This document shows positions 5,728 through 5,757 of a stretch of 5,757 nt of DNA, in pieces. Source of the stretch: Fidelibacterota bacterium (GTDB taxonomy: Bacteria > Fidelibacterota > UBA2242); contig JAUSPJ010000058.1 of NCBI GenBank assembly GCA_030655795.1, positions 1-5,757 on the forward strand, in the 5' to 3' direction. The notes beneath the pieces were generated by a model. The model made no database searches. It saw nothing but the letters and a program-made list of their open reading frames with translations, and was not told the origin of the DNA. Made by a program: the position numbers and the translations under genes. Every line of letters starts with the position of its first letter. Within the stretch, counting starts at the first letter, position 1.

Positions 5728-5757
5728 CAATCTAGATAAATATAGCGACGTCTTCTT

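Noticed and set aside
5728..5757. Start of a downstream gene (prfA often follows rpmE)
   Set aside because: The 30 remaining bases contain no ATG or ribosome-binding site, so nothing can be claimed.
1..5757. Mobile element, CRISPR, defence or other novel multi-gene system
   Set aside because: All complete genes belong to well-known housekeeping families with intact key residues. There are no spaced repeat arrays, transposase motifs or unexplained long ORFs.

Overview
This window is chromosomal housekeeping DNA from a Gram-negative bacterium of moderate GC content (mid-40s % by eye). Every gene is on the + strand and coding density is high. The sequence points to the Fibrobacterota-Chlorobiota-Bacteroidota (FCB) side of the tree. 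Rho carries the AQPKTGKT P-loop and the SMN-type C-terminus that I associate with Bacteroidota-like Rho. The glutamate ligase uses a D-V-G-H-N motif where DGAHNP is usual. The gap before rpmE holds a TAnnTTTG box like the Bacteroidota -7 element. However, Rho is compact (419 aa), without the long N-terminal insertion common in Bacteroidota proper. A less-studied FCB phylum (Calditrichota/KSB1-, Ignavibacteria- or Marinimicrobia-like) therefore fits better. This placement is inference from motifs, not from a phylogeny.

Layout. (i) 1-324: the 3' end of a gene whose last ~107 residues look like the final strands of an outer-membrane beta-barrel. (ii) 356-4030: a tight cluster of three genes: a secreted zinc N-acetylmuramoyl-L-alanine amidase, glutamate racemase (murI) and folylpolyglutamate/dihydrofolate synthase (folC). 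The amidase and murI overlap by 23 nt, and murI and folC overlap by the 4-nt ATGA if the upstream folC start is used. Co-transcription and translational coupling are likely. (iii) 4031-4146: an AT-rich gap with a possible promoter for rho. (iv) 4147-5406: transcription termination factor Rho. (v) 5407-5514: a gap with a candidate rpmE promoter embedded in an inverted repeat that is itself flanked by an 8-bp direct repeat. (vi) 5515-5727: zinc-binding ribosomal protein L31 (rpmE). The last 30 nt hold nothing I can recognise.

How the genes fit together. MurI makes D-glutamate for the peptidoglycan stem peptide, and the amidase cleaves the bond joining that peptide to the glycan, so the first two genes act on opposite ends of cell-wall metabolism. 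FolC supplies polyglutamylated folates for one-carbon metabolism. Rho and L31 belong to the transcription/translation machinery and are neighbours in many bacteria. I see no mobile element, CRISPR array, tRNA, rRNA, toxin-antitoxin or defence gene, and no undescribed system. The points most worth a second look are the compound repeat before rpmE and a strong excess of the tetranucleotide CCGG across the window.
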